Positions 1 through 10,100 of a DNA stretch of 54,423 bases are shown here, one piece after another. Origin of the DNA: a virus. The DNA is taken from the IMG/VR virus record IMGVR_UViG_3300017527_000330, positions 1 through 54,423 of that record, one strand, 5' to 3'. Numbering within the stretch: the first letter of the stretch is position 1; every line of letters starts with the position of its first letter. A program made the translations under genes and the position numbers. The notes beneath the pieces are model-generated. The model ran no database searches. It had not been told where the DNA came from and worked only from the letters and a program-made list of their open reading frames with translations.

Positions 1-66
1 ACCCATAACAAAAATTTTTCAAAGAGATTGGGAAATAGTTAGAAATGGAATAGGGAGGAAATCATA
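1..66. other. Left-edge intergenic sequence
   Basis: A short AT-rich stretch before the first gene. It holds only the ribosome binding site AGGAGG just upstream of the ATG at 67. No open frame or hairpin is evident, and whatever precedes it lies outside the window. Confidence 0.6.
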
Positions 67-711
67 ATGTTAGATGTAATCTTAGGTGGCGTCACAGGTT
101 TAATTGGATCTGTCGTAGGTGGCATATTCAAATATAAAACTATGAAGGCCCAAATCGAATTAAAGAAGAATGAATTTGCTCATGAAAAAGAAATGGTTAA
201 AGCTGAATCAGAAGCCATGATCGCGGAGGCTAAAGCCAACATTGCTATTACCAGAGCACAGGTTGAAGGTGCTGTGGATCTGAAGGATGCAGAAGCTTAT
301 GTTGCATCTCAGAAAGAAGGTAATAAGCAAATGTTCAGTAGCGTTTGGGTGGAGAAACTATTCACTGTTCAAGGTAAATGGCAATTTTTTACATTACCTT
401 TGGGAATGGTTATCGCGTTTTTATTTGGGTTCACTGATTTTTTACGAGGAATCATTCGCCCCGCGCTGACAATATATCTTTGTGGAGCGACCACATGGAT
501 AACACACATGGCCTGGACTATTATGCAAGCTAATCAGATTGGTTTAACAGCAACCGCTGCATCTGAGATTTTCTTACAGGTGACATCCATCGTTACCTAT
601 TTGACTGTCAGCTGTGTTACTTGGTGGTTTGGTGATAGACGAATTGCAAAGACTATCATGGAATTACATGGTGCTGATCGTACTAAGATTGACGACGAGA
701 TCAAGATATAA
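67..711 (+). CDS. Holin-like 3TM membrane protein (GTA-holin family type)
   Basis: The 214-aa protein starts with a short glycine-rich hydrophobic segment (residues 5-20). A charged, Ala/Glu/Lys-rich helical region follows (about 25-85), then two or three transmembrane segments (about 108-130, 133-153 and 170-190). Near the C-terminus is the motif WWFGDRRIAK, which with the preceding membrane hairpin is typical of the three-TM holin family first named from gene transfer agents. This motif is the main evidence for the family. A holin would permeabilise the inner membrane for lysis, but no endolysin is seen nearby, so a structural or other membrane role remains possible. The start is supported by AGGAGG about 8 bases upstream. 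A TATAAATA sequence overlaps its stop codon, just before the next gene. Confidence 0.6.
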   Translation: MLDVILGGVTGLIGSVVGGIFKYKTMKAQIELKKNEFAHEKEMVKAESEAMIAEAKANIAITRAQVEGAVDLKDAEAYVASQKEGNKQMFSSVWVEKLFTVQGKWQFFTLPLGMVIAFLFGFTDFLRGIIRPALTIYLCGATTWITHMAWTIMQANQIGLTATAASEIFLQVTSIVTYLTVSCVTWWFGDRRIAKTIMELHGADRTKIDDEIKI

Positions 712-714
712 ATA
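707..714 (+). promoter_or_regulatory. TATAAATA late-promoter-like box
   Basis: The octamer TATAAATA, identical to the T4 late promoter core, overlaps the stop codon of the membrane protein and lies 32 bases before the next ATG. It is followed by GAGAACAAAC, a version of the AGAACAAA motif that recurs between genes in this window. The match is seen in the sequence; promoter function is inferred, and in such an AT-rich genome a chance match is possible. Confidence 0.3.
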
Positions 715-745
715 GAGAACAAACATTAAAGAAAGGAACAGAGAA

Positions 746-1309
746 ATGTATCAGAATGCTATTAATGAATTGTTAGAGAAAAATTTAACGAAGAGAGCTT
801 ATGCTCTCTGGAAACAATTGAATGCGATGTTTCCAAATATATGGGACTTGCCAACTTCATCCACTGGTAAATATCATCAGAAAAAAGGTGGTCGAGTCCC
901 ATCATGTGCAGAACATGTTTACGAAATGCTTTATGCAGCGAACAAAGTCCTCAGAATGTTTGGGGTTAACAAGAGAACTTCAGATTGTGATGTCATTCTT
1001 TTGGGTGTTGTTTGGCATGATGCTATTAAATACGGTAAGCACGGAACAGAAAAACATACAAATAAAAAGCACGATAAATTAATGGGTGATGTGATTTCTG
1101 AAAATGAATCAACTTTAAAAGAAATCTTGACTGATGATCAGGTTAATATTTTAGAGTTGATGATTCGATTTCATAGTGGAATGTGGAGCACTGACAATCC
1201 AAATAAAAGTCATATTGATTTCAGCAAGTTTCCACCACATGTTTTATTCATTCATTCATTAGATATGTTAAGCACAGCGGATTGTTTAAAAACCAACTTG
1301 GATGATTAG
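746..1309 (+). CDS. HD-domain metal-dependent hydrolase
   Basis: The 187-aa protein carries the ordered ligands of the HD superfamily: a His in EHVYEM (about residue 57), the WHD pair in VVWHDAIKYG (about 90), further His residues in HTNKKHDK and RFHSGMWS, and a distal Asp in SLDMLSTAD. HD proteins hydrolyse phosphomonoesters or phosphodiesters of nucleotides and related substrates. The substrate cannot be told from sequence, but nucleotide turnover or degradation of signalling nucleotides would suit a phage. The start is supported by AAAGGA upstream. Its position next to a membrane protein and tail genes gives no further clue. Confidence 0.65.
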   Translation: MYQNAINELLEKNLTKRAYALWKQLNAMFPNIWDLPTSSTGKYHQKKGGRVPSCAEHVYEMLYAANKVLRMFGVNKRTSDCDVILLGVVWHDAIKYGKHGTEKHTNKKHDKLMGDVISENESTLKEILTDDQVNILELMIRFHSGMWSTDNPNKSHIDFSKFPPHVLFIHSLDMLSTADCLKTNLDD

Positions 1310-1322
1310 CGGGGATAAATAA

Positions 1323-2015
1323 TTGACAGAATGCCTTGGACTTACACAGACTGAAGTCATTTCTGTAAGCCTAGTTCCAGAGCTTCAACACTGGTTTTAC
1401 AGATTTGTAAATGGATCAACAGTTAATAAGAATGAAGTCCCTGCGCCTGTAAATATCGAAGCTATGTGGATGCCAACTGGATCTTTCATAGAAATGTTGT
1501 TCAATGAACGTTATCGTGAAAATTTCTATGAGTATCGTTATTTAGATACATCAGTCCCTTCCAGTTGGCCATCAAAGGTTCGATCTCGTTTAATGCTCTA
1601 TGGTGCAGCCGCTAAGTATCTTGAATTAAATTCATCTGGAACGAACTCCTTTCTATTACAGAAGGATGATTTTACTTTGCTGGATACCTTATTAAGATAC
1701 AGACTAGATTCAACTGGTGTTACTATAATCGATTCTACCGCTATAGTGACAGCAACGTTCGATTCAACCGCTGGAATTTTAATTGTAAACTATGATACTT
1801 TATCAACAAGTCTTTCGAAATTGATTTACCTTTATTTGAAATTGAAAATTTACGGGGATATATCTCGATATAATAATTTGATTATTGTTTCGAGGACAGG
1901 TAATAATCCATCCCCAATTGTTTTAGAAAATATGTATGAGCTATTTTTAATCGACGCATATTTCAACGCCGTGAGTGCTAGATATATACGGAATGTTGGT
2001 GGCTGTTCACAATAG
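1323..2015 (+). CDS. Uncharacterised virion-associated protein
   Basis: A 230-aa protein that I do not recognise. It starts at TTG with GGGGA about 7 bases upstream. It has no membrane segment and no catalytic motif, and is a mixed alpha/beta protein with a Ser/Thr/Asp-rich middle in which the tripeptide DST occurs three times, as it does throughout the fibre proteins downstream. It sits 12 bases before the next baseplate-type gene and is probably co-translated with it. A baseplate or fibre-attachment role is inferred from position only. Confidence 0.5.
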   Translation: MTECLGLTQTEVISVSLVPELQHWFYRFVNGSTVNKNEVPAPVNIEAMWMPTGSFIEMLFNERYRENFYEYRYLDTSVPSSWPSKVRSRLMLYGAAAKYLELNSSGTNSFLLQKDDFTLLDTLLRYRLDSTGVTIIDSTAIVTATFDSTAGILIVNYDTLSTSLSKLIYLYLKLKIYGDISRYNNLIIVSRTGNNPSPIVLENMYELFLIDAYFNAVSARYIRNVGGCSQ

Positions 2016-2027
2016 GAGGAATAAAAT

Positions 2028-4079
2028 TTGGCTTTTAATATAGATATCTTTTGGGACATTCTAAGATCAGCAGCAGGTGCAAATCCGACTACCCTGACTG
2101 ATACTTTAAATGCCACTGCCAAAGATGAGGCTGCTCGTTCGGATGATTATTTTGGTCTTGTTATTGATCAATTGTCATATAATACAGCTGACTATAAAAG
2201 ACTAAGAAGCTTCCTCGTCGATTTATATTCTGCACAAAAATCCGTTGTTAAAACATCTGCTGGTCTTTCTGATCCATGGTCTATGAGCAATTCAGATTTA
2301 GATGAATTGTTTAGAAGTTTTGGATATGATCATTCCGTTCCTCTAAGAGATTTCGATGAAAACCCTTTACCAAATAAAGTTCAGTTGATGCTGGACCTTG
2401 TAAATCTATATAAGGTAAAAGGAACCCCACAAGCTTTGGTTGATGTATTACAATATTACGGATTAACCGAAGTCGACATCTTTGAATTTTTTCTCCGCTT
2501 GGAAGATCCGAATACAACCATTTTTCGTGGCGAAGCTATTGCTGGAACATCAGTTAACCCAGGAATTTTAGATGTTGAATATCCAGAGTTTACTACAGCT
2601 GATCCACATTGGTTTTACACAGAACAACAGATTTTAGATTTACATGCAACTAATGACATAAACCTTCCGTCGAAAACCCCGTATATTGGTATTCGACCAG
2701 TTATCGATGCACAAGGTCCAGAATCTGCAATTCTTAGCAGAATCATTCAAGATCAATATGGAATATATGCTGGTGGTGGAACCCTTGAACAAAATGCTGA
2801 AATACGAACAACTGCTGGTACATCATCACTGCTAGCATTGTATATGAGTATTTTATACGTATTTAATACGTATTATCCAACGGGGGCTCCAGCCGATTTA
2901 TTTTTGTGTTATGATGGAACAGATACCAATTATATAGAAATCAAATCAAACTTTGAATCTATATCGGGACAACCAAAAACGAGAGAAGAAATATTAGTTA
3001 AGTTGGATGCTTACTATGAAGACTTCACAAGAATTCAACCTTCCAATTTTCTACAAAACCTTGGAGATGCTGAAGCTCTTTTAGTAATTATCGACCCATC
3101 TCTTAAAGATGATATTGATGATTTGTTGGATACAGATCCACCGCTTGATGTTTTAAGTAGTCTTATCAATGACTTAGCGATATGGGTTCGAAATAATATA
3201 GGATTTGGTTTTATCAATTTTTCTTATATGATTGATGGTCTTTCTGCTTTCTTTGAAGATTTAAAACCTGTTGTTAATTTCTTTAAACCGTATCGAGCTC
3301 GATATATTCTACTCGAAGCCCTTCAATTTAAAAATAGACTTTTCAATAGTCTTGTCCTTGAAGATGAGTTTGGCGGAATTGAAATTGAACATAAGGCGTA
3401 TGACTTTGCCACAGCAAATGGTATTCCTTGTTGTGCTATTGAAATCGATTCTACAGACGTGTCAACCATTTGTATAGATTCAACTGGTTCAGATAATTTG
3501 TATTATCAAAGAGATACGTATGATTGTGGATCATATTATGATATAGGAATCGTAGTTGACATTCCAATAGACTTTCAATTTGAATTGCATGATAAATATA
3601 GAAGTGCGTGGACGTGTATTCCATATGATGCTACGAATGCAGATCTTATTGTTTCAAATATAGATGTCGAAGGAGAAGAATACAAAGCGTATTTCGCGGA
3701 TTCAACTGCTGCTATTATAAATGCTGCATATTTTGAACATATACAAACGGGTGGAATTCTTGATTATGATGACGGTGGAACATTTGATTGTGTAGGTGGT
3801 CAAGATATCTGTGTTATAGAGATATATCAATCCAGTTCGAGTTCATCAGTTTCTTTTTCGAGTTCAAGTTCATCAAGTTCGTCGAGCTCAAGTTCAAGCT
3901 CAAGTTCAAGCTCAAGCTCTTCGGAAAGCTCAAGTTCATCAAGTTTCTCATTTAGTTCGAGTTCAACGTCATCAAGTTCATCCAGCTCAAGTGAAAGTCT
4001 TTCTGCTAACACTAGAATAACTGATGCTTTGTTTATAAGAGAAACAGATGATAATGAAAGAAGAATTATCGATCCTTAA
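2028..4079 (+). CDS. Baseplate/tail-fibre connector protein with C-terminal poly-Ser tract
   Basis: The 683-aa protein has a TTG start behind a perfect AGGAGG. Its N-terminal third contains a segment of the form KGTPQALVDVLQYYGL (about residues 130-145), which resembles phage tail proteins that join the baseplate to the fibres (P2 gpI-like and similar). The middle is mixed alpha/beta. From about residue 601 the chain becomes a poly-serine tract broken by Val, Phe, Glu and Thr, followed by a short tail rich in charged residues. The same type of linker occurs in the next two fibre proteins. The assignment rests on this motif, the size and the position directly upstream of the fibres; the exact baseplate role is not determined. 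Confidence 0.55.
   Translation: MAFNIDIFWDILRSAAGANPTTLTDTLNATAKDEAARSDDYFGLVIDQLSYNTADYKRLRSFLVDLYSAQKSVVKTSAGLSDPWSMSNSDLDELFRSFGYDHSVPLRDFDENPLPNKVQLMLDLVNLYKVKGTPQALVDVLQYYGLTEVDIFEFFLRLEDPNTTIFRGEAIAGTSVNPGILDVEYPEFTTADPHWFYTEQQILDLHATNDINLPSKTPYIGIRPVIDAQGPESAILSRIIQDQYGIYAGGGTLEQNAEIRTTAGTSSLLALYMSILYVFNTYYPTGAPADLFLCYDGTDTNYIEIKSNFESISGQPKTREEILVKLDAYYEDFTRIQPSNFLQNLGDAEALLVIIDPSLKDDIDDLLDTDPPLDVLSSLINDLAIWVRNNIGFGFINFSYMIDGLSAFFEDLKPVVNFFKPYRARYILLEALQFKNRLFNSLVLEDEFGGIEIEHKAYDFATANGIPCCAIEIDSTDVSTICIDSTGSDNLYYQRDTYDCGSYYDIGIVVDIPIDFQFELHDKYRSAWTCIPYDATNADLIVSNIDVEGEEYKAYFADSTAAIINAAYFEHIQTGGILDYDDGGTFDCVGGQDICVIEIYQSSSSSSVSFSSSSSSSSSSSSSSSSSSSSSSESSSSSSFSFSSSSTSSSSSSSSESLSANTRITDALFIRETDDNERRIIDP
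3831..4004 (+). repeat. Poly-serine coding microsatellite
   Basis: Low-complexity DNA built from AGTTCA, AGCTCA and TCGAGT units encodes a nearly pure serine tract inside the connector protein. Mixed serine codons (TCA, TCG, AGT, AGC, TCC) show that serine itself is selected rather than one replicating triplet. Confidence 0.85.
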
Positions 4080-4136
4080 AAAATAATTAGAACAAAATAT
4101 AAAGAGGTCACAATATATATAAAAGAGGTTTAAAAA

Positions 4137-7100
4137 ATGGCTAAACGAATAATTGACTTAGCATTACCAACCATCCCTCTTGTGGGGACGGAATTGCTAG
4201 AAGTGTCGGAGGGGGGCACCCTATCTGTTAAAGTTGCTATAAATCAAATATTAACTCAGCTTTATGCAGACGGTTCAGTAATATTAACAACAGATTCTAC
4301 AACAGGAATTACTGTTCTTGGCGACATTCATTGTGATGATCTCTTTACCTCTGGTGATACGATTCATGTTGGGACTGGTCAAATTAAATCAACAGCTGGA
4401 AATATCGAACTTTATGACACATTAACAAAAGTTGCTACATTTGATTCTGGTGGTTTGCAATTACAATTTGGTACTGACGCTAATGAAATTTCGATTGATG
4501 AAACGTTGGGTGGAGATTCAAATAATGCTATTCCAACTGAGAAAGCTGTTAAAACATATGTTGATAAAATTCCTAATTTAACAAGTGAACCAACAGGTTA
4601 TCCAAACAGAATTGACTCTATCATATCGATGGATTCAACTAATACTAATAGATTTCAAATAGCTCCAACAGGTGGAAGTTTTGATTATTATATCAAAGGT
4701 GTTCAATACACTGTTTCTGGACCAGATACTATTGATCTAAGTGATGATCAAGGATTGCACTTTATTTATTATGATGGTGTAACATTAACAGAATCTATTG
4801 TGTTTGATGCAACATTTTTGAGAGATAAAGCATTTACTGCTGTTGTCTATTGGGATACCACGGCAGCTGTTCATATTTATATGGGAGATGAACGTCACGG
4901 TCTTGTAATGGATTGGGCTACACATGCTTATCTACATAATACCAGAGGAACTGTATGGAACGCTGGATTATCTCTGACTGATATAGTTGCAGACGGAACT
5001 GGAAATCTAAATATCTATGCAGAACTTGGTTATAGTCAGGGTGTTATATATGATGAAGATATAAAACTTGTCATTATGGATCATGCATCTCCAGCTCAAA
5101 TTCCAATTTTTTATCAAATTAATACAACAGGAGAGTGGAGGGTAAAAACGACAGATGACTTTCCTGTATTAAATGCGGGGTCCACCGCTGATTATAGCGG
5201 TACCAGACTTGCGTATAATCACTTTGACGTTGGGTTTGGTATCTGGAGTTTAGTAGAAGTTGTAGATGATGGTTACGTCCTGATGCATTTCTTCGCTACA
5301 AATGATGAATCTCAGGGAGTCATTGGAATTGTTGGACAAAATGAGTATGCTACACTCGAAGAGGCTCATGATGGTGCACAAGTTGAACTACAAAGTTTAA
5401 TTTTAACTGATTTACCATTTGTAGAATTCACTCCTATTGCCACAACAATTAATAAAACAAGCAGTAGTTTTATAAATACTCCTAAATCAGCAATAGTTTC
5501 AACAGATACAGGTTCAGACTTTATTGATTGGAGAGGAGTGCAGGGTCAATCAAGAGGATCAGTTGCAATCAGCGATCATGGAAATTTAACTGGTCTTGGA
5601 AATGATGATCATATGCAATATATTTTAACATCTGGATTAAGAGCTTTTATTGGAACTGTTTCAGGAATCACTCCAACAATAGATTCACATCTTGCAACTA
5701 AGGGGTATGTTGATAATGCAATAGGTGGAAGTGTTGTCCATAATTCAACCATGGGTCTGCAAGGTGGACTAGATTCAACAGCTGATGAATACTATCATTT
5801 AAGTGAAGATATTTATAATGGTCTATTCTCTGAGAGTCCAACAATTGGTCTTGGAACTCCAGGTGGATCAAGCGTTAAAATAGATTATGGTGCAAGTGGA
5901 CCAGTTGAAATTCATCATCTAGGAACCAAAGTTTTAGAATCTACATCTGATGGTATCAAATTAAATCTTGGTGCTTCAACAATTAATGAATTTTCAATAG
6001 ATGGAACCTTGATAGGAGATTCCGATACAGCAGTTCCAACTGAGAAAGCTGTTAAAACATATGTTGATAATGCTATTGGTTCTTTAACCACTGATCATGA
6101 TCAACTCAACAATCTTCAAGGTGGAGATTCAACAACATCCGAATTTTATCATTTAACAAAAGATGCTTCTGAAGTTGTAGATCTTGGAACAGCAAATCAA
6201 ATGTACTACGCTAATGCAGACGGTGTTATTACACAGACTAGTTCTATGACATTTGATCCTGATAATCAAGGTGATCTTATTCTTGGTGCGAATGAATATA
6301 CCTATACTCGACTGAAAAATTATGGGTATATGGGTGTGTGGATCGATGGATCTGGTGTAGGTGTTGATGATGAAGAATATGCAGGTTTGTATATAGAAAG
6401 TGGTAAATCAAGACTTGGTGGATCTAAACTTACTAATGTGTATGCTAATAACGGAGATAAGGCAATTGAATTAAATGTTTGGGATGGTAATAGCACTATT
6501 GATACTATCGTCCTCGTCGAACATACTCAAGTAACGATAGGAGATGGAACTGCGACTATTAATCTTGAATTTAATGGTGTAACAATTAATGAATTTTCAA
6601 TTGATGGAACATTAGTTGGAGATTCGGATAATGCTATTCCAACTGAAAAAGCTGTTAAGACATATGTTGATAACGCCATCGGTGGAGCTGTTGATCATAA
6701 TTCAACCATGGGTCTACAAGGTGGTGACTCCACGGCTGATGAATTCTATCATTTAACTCAATCAATTCACGATGGTCTATTTTCTGGAAGTCCTCTGATT
6801 GGAGTAGGTGATTTAGCAACTGATAATCTTCAAGTTGATTATGGGGTGCATACTATTACAGGTACCGTCCGAAGCGCTGAAATATCTGCATATGTTCAGG
6901 CATTAGATATTGATGGTCCTAATAGTGCAGTGATGATCGGTAATCAAGCTGATGTTCATATGAAGATGGGAATTGGATCTGCACCAAGATTTAGAGTTAT
7001 GTCTGGAAGTGACGTTTATATTCAAGCAACATCTGACGGTGTTAGTATTGGTAATTTATCTGCTGGAAGTTCGGGTCTATCTATTGATCATACTGGTGGA

Positions 7101-10100
7101 TCACAAGAAGTTCGCATGAAATTTAAAGGTGGCAATTTCTTTTGGCTACAAGATCAAGGTCACGCTTACGATGATCAATTAGTGATCGGTGACTGGGATA
7201 ATCATGGTTTTGTCACTGGTATAGTATTTTATATTGGTGGTACAAAAGAAGCTCAGATCTCAACTGATGGTTTAGAGTTGAAGTCTGGTACAACTGTTAA
7301 CGAATTTTCAACTGATGTAACATTGGTTGGAGATTCGGATGAAGCTATCCCAACTGAAAAAGCTGTTAAGACATATGTTGATAATGCAATAGGTGGATCA
7401 GTCAATCATAATTCAACATCAGGATTACAAGGTGGAGATTCAACTGCTGGTGAGTTTTACCATGTTACTCAAGACATGTTTGATAGTTTATATACTGGAA
7501 GTCCAATAATCGGTCTTGGAAGCCAATTGGGAACCAACCTTGAAGTTGATTATGGAAATGATGTTATCACATTTGATATTGACGGATTAAATATTTTAAC
7601 TGTCGAAGAACCAGCTACTTCATATGATTATAATATGGTCATCACCAATGCTGGTCATAGCGGTGGTGGATTAAAAATCAATTTAGATGATCACCTTTCA
7701 AGTGAAGATTACTATGGTCTTGAAATATCAATGATTTCCACTGATGTATCTGGAGGTTCTGCATACAGTTATGTCGAAGGTTTAGATATATTCGTTAAAT
7801 TGGATTCTCCTGATACCACTGGAGCTGATCAACCTGATATAGTTGGAACTTGGATTGCGGCTCGTTCAAATGGAACAGGACATTATGGATTAATAGATGG
7901 TGTTGATGCTGACGCAAGGCATGCTGTTGGAGCTACTGTAGAATATCTGACAGGACTTTCAAGTTATACAGATAACCGTGGTGTTATCAATGAAGATTTC
8001 ACAGGTATTGATTCTAATAATCAATTCTGGTCTGGATCTGCTAAAAATGTATATGCTTTTGATGGCTTGCTTCAAACGTGGGGTGGTGCCACTATAGATG
8101 ATGCTTATTTAATGCATCTAAAATATAGATCTGGAGCAACAATCACTAATAATGTTTGGGGTATTCACGTAGAAGACACTGATGCTGTTGGTCTTAGGAA
8201 CCGTTTAGAAGGTAGTTTGGAGTTAGGTATTGGTACAGCTATCTCCGAATTCTCGATTGATGGAACATTAATTGGGGACTCAGATAATGCTATTCCAACT
8301 GAAAAAGCTGTTAAGACTTATGTTGATAATGCAATAGGTGGAAGTGTCGTTCATAATTCTACCACGGGTCTTCAAGGTGGAGATTCAACCTCTATTGAAT
8401 TCTATCATTTAACTAAAGACATTCATGATGGTTTATATTCAGGAAGTCCTTTAATTGGACTTGGAAGTGTGTCAGGAACAAATCTTGAAGTTGATTATGG
8501 TAATGAAATCATTGAAATGGCTGTTAATAATTATAAAATTTTCCATAGTCATTATGATACAGACGAAGACAACATCTATATTATCAGACTAGGTGATGCA
8601 GAAGCACCACATGCCACAGGCTTGTTTATAGCTGATAATATATCAACTCCTGCTGATAGCAATATCTCTTTCGTTATAGATGGTGATGCTGAATTAGATA
8701 TTACTGAAAATGGTATCTCCTTATTAAATGGTGTAAGCGTTAATGAATTCTCAATAGACGAAACATTATCAGGAGATTCAGATGCAGCAGTTCCAACTCA
8801 GAAAGCTGTTAAAACATATGTTGATACTGAAATTTCAAATTTGATGGAGGCTGGAAATGTAGTTCTATCAAATGGTGATACCACAGCTGACGTTGTATTT
8901 CTTCAACAACAAGGAACTACCTTATATTCTCAAACTTGGTCACTTGAATATACTGGTATTGGTTTTCCATCACATTATTTGGGTATCGTATTTGATAAAA
9001 CCGTTGATGGATTTAAAGTATTATTTTCTGGAGAAATTGATTCAGACGATTATATTTTATCCTGGGTTGTTATTGATTCGTTGATTGGATCGAGTTCATC
9101 TAGTTCATCAGTTAGTTCGAGTTCATCTAGTTCGAGTTCATCAGTTAGTTCGAGTTCATCTAGTTCGAGTTCATCAGTTAGTTCGAGTTCATTTAGTTCT
9201 AGTTCTAATTCGAGTTCAAGTTCATCAGTTAGCTCAAGCAGTTCATCATGTGGAGTCTTTGATGGTATATGGGAAGAAATATTTGATGATACTTATTGGG
9301 AACCAGAAGATCTCGGTGGTGGTATGACTTTGGGATACTGGGACTCGACAGCAACTAACTGGGTTTCTGAAACTCCAGGCGGTGGTGAATATTATGTGAT
9401 ACTCAGTGAATTAGGAAGTTGGGCTACAGGTTTCAGACCTTCAAGCATTAGAGTAACGTTTGGTGGTCCCGCACAACTACTGGATATAGTAGATACTAAC
9501 AGTAATTCATTACTGGGTGGAGGAATATTTGCTCCAGTTAACGGTCAGGCATATAATTTAGATTGGAGTAATGGTTTTGATATGTATGAATTTGCTGGAA
9601 TTTCGTTTGGTAGTGGTCCATTTACAGTTGATGATATTGAATTTTTTGATAGTACTTCATGTGCTAGTATAAGTTCTTCAAGCATTTCGGTTAGTAGTTC
9701 AAGCGTATCTAGTTCTAGCAGTTCAGCCCTTTATCCTGCATTAACATTTATAGATGCAGATGATCAAGGTGGAGATTATCTTGATGTTTGGGGTGATGCA
9801 AGTTTTATTTATACTGCGACTGATACCGATGGACTTAGAAGTTATTCAGTAGATAGTACAGGAGGCTTAACAGCTATAGATGTAGATGATCAAGGTGGTA
9901 ATTATTTTGGAGTTTGGAGCGATGGAACTTACATTTATGCTGCCTGTTCTGCGGATGGTTTAAGGAGTTATTCAGCGGATAGTACAGGTAATTTAACATT
10001 TATTGATGTAAATAATCAAGCTAGTTCATATTCTTGTGTTTGGGGAGATGGAAACTTTGTTTATACTGGTAGTCACGGTGTATCCCGAAGATTAAGAAGC

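Noticed and set aside
3827-4012. Minus-strand open frame rich in Glu and Leu opposite the poly-Ser tract
   Set aside because: It is the complement of the serine microsatellite (similar frames occur at 12243-12443 and 12849-13058), with no ribosome binding site, and is a mirror artefact of the repeat.
4480-8850. Regularly spaced repeats that could suggest a CRISPR array
   Set aside because: The repeats are in frame, encode fibre modules, are hundreds of bases apart and differ in sequence; there are no short uniform spacers.
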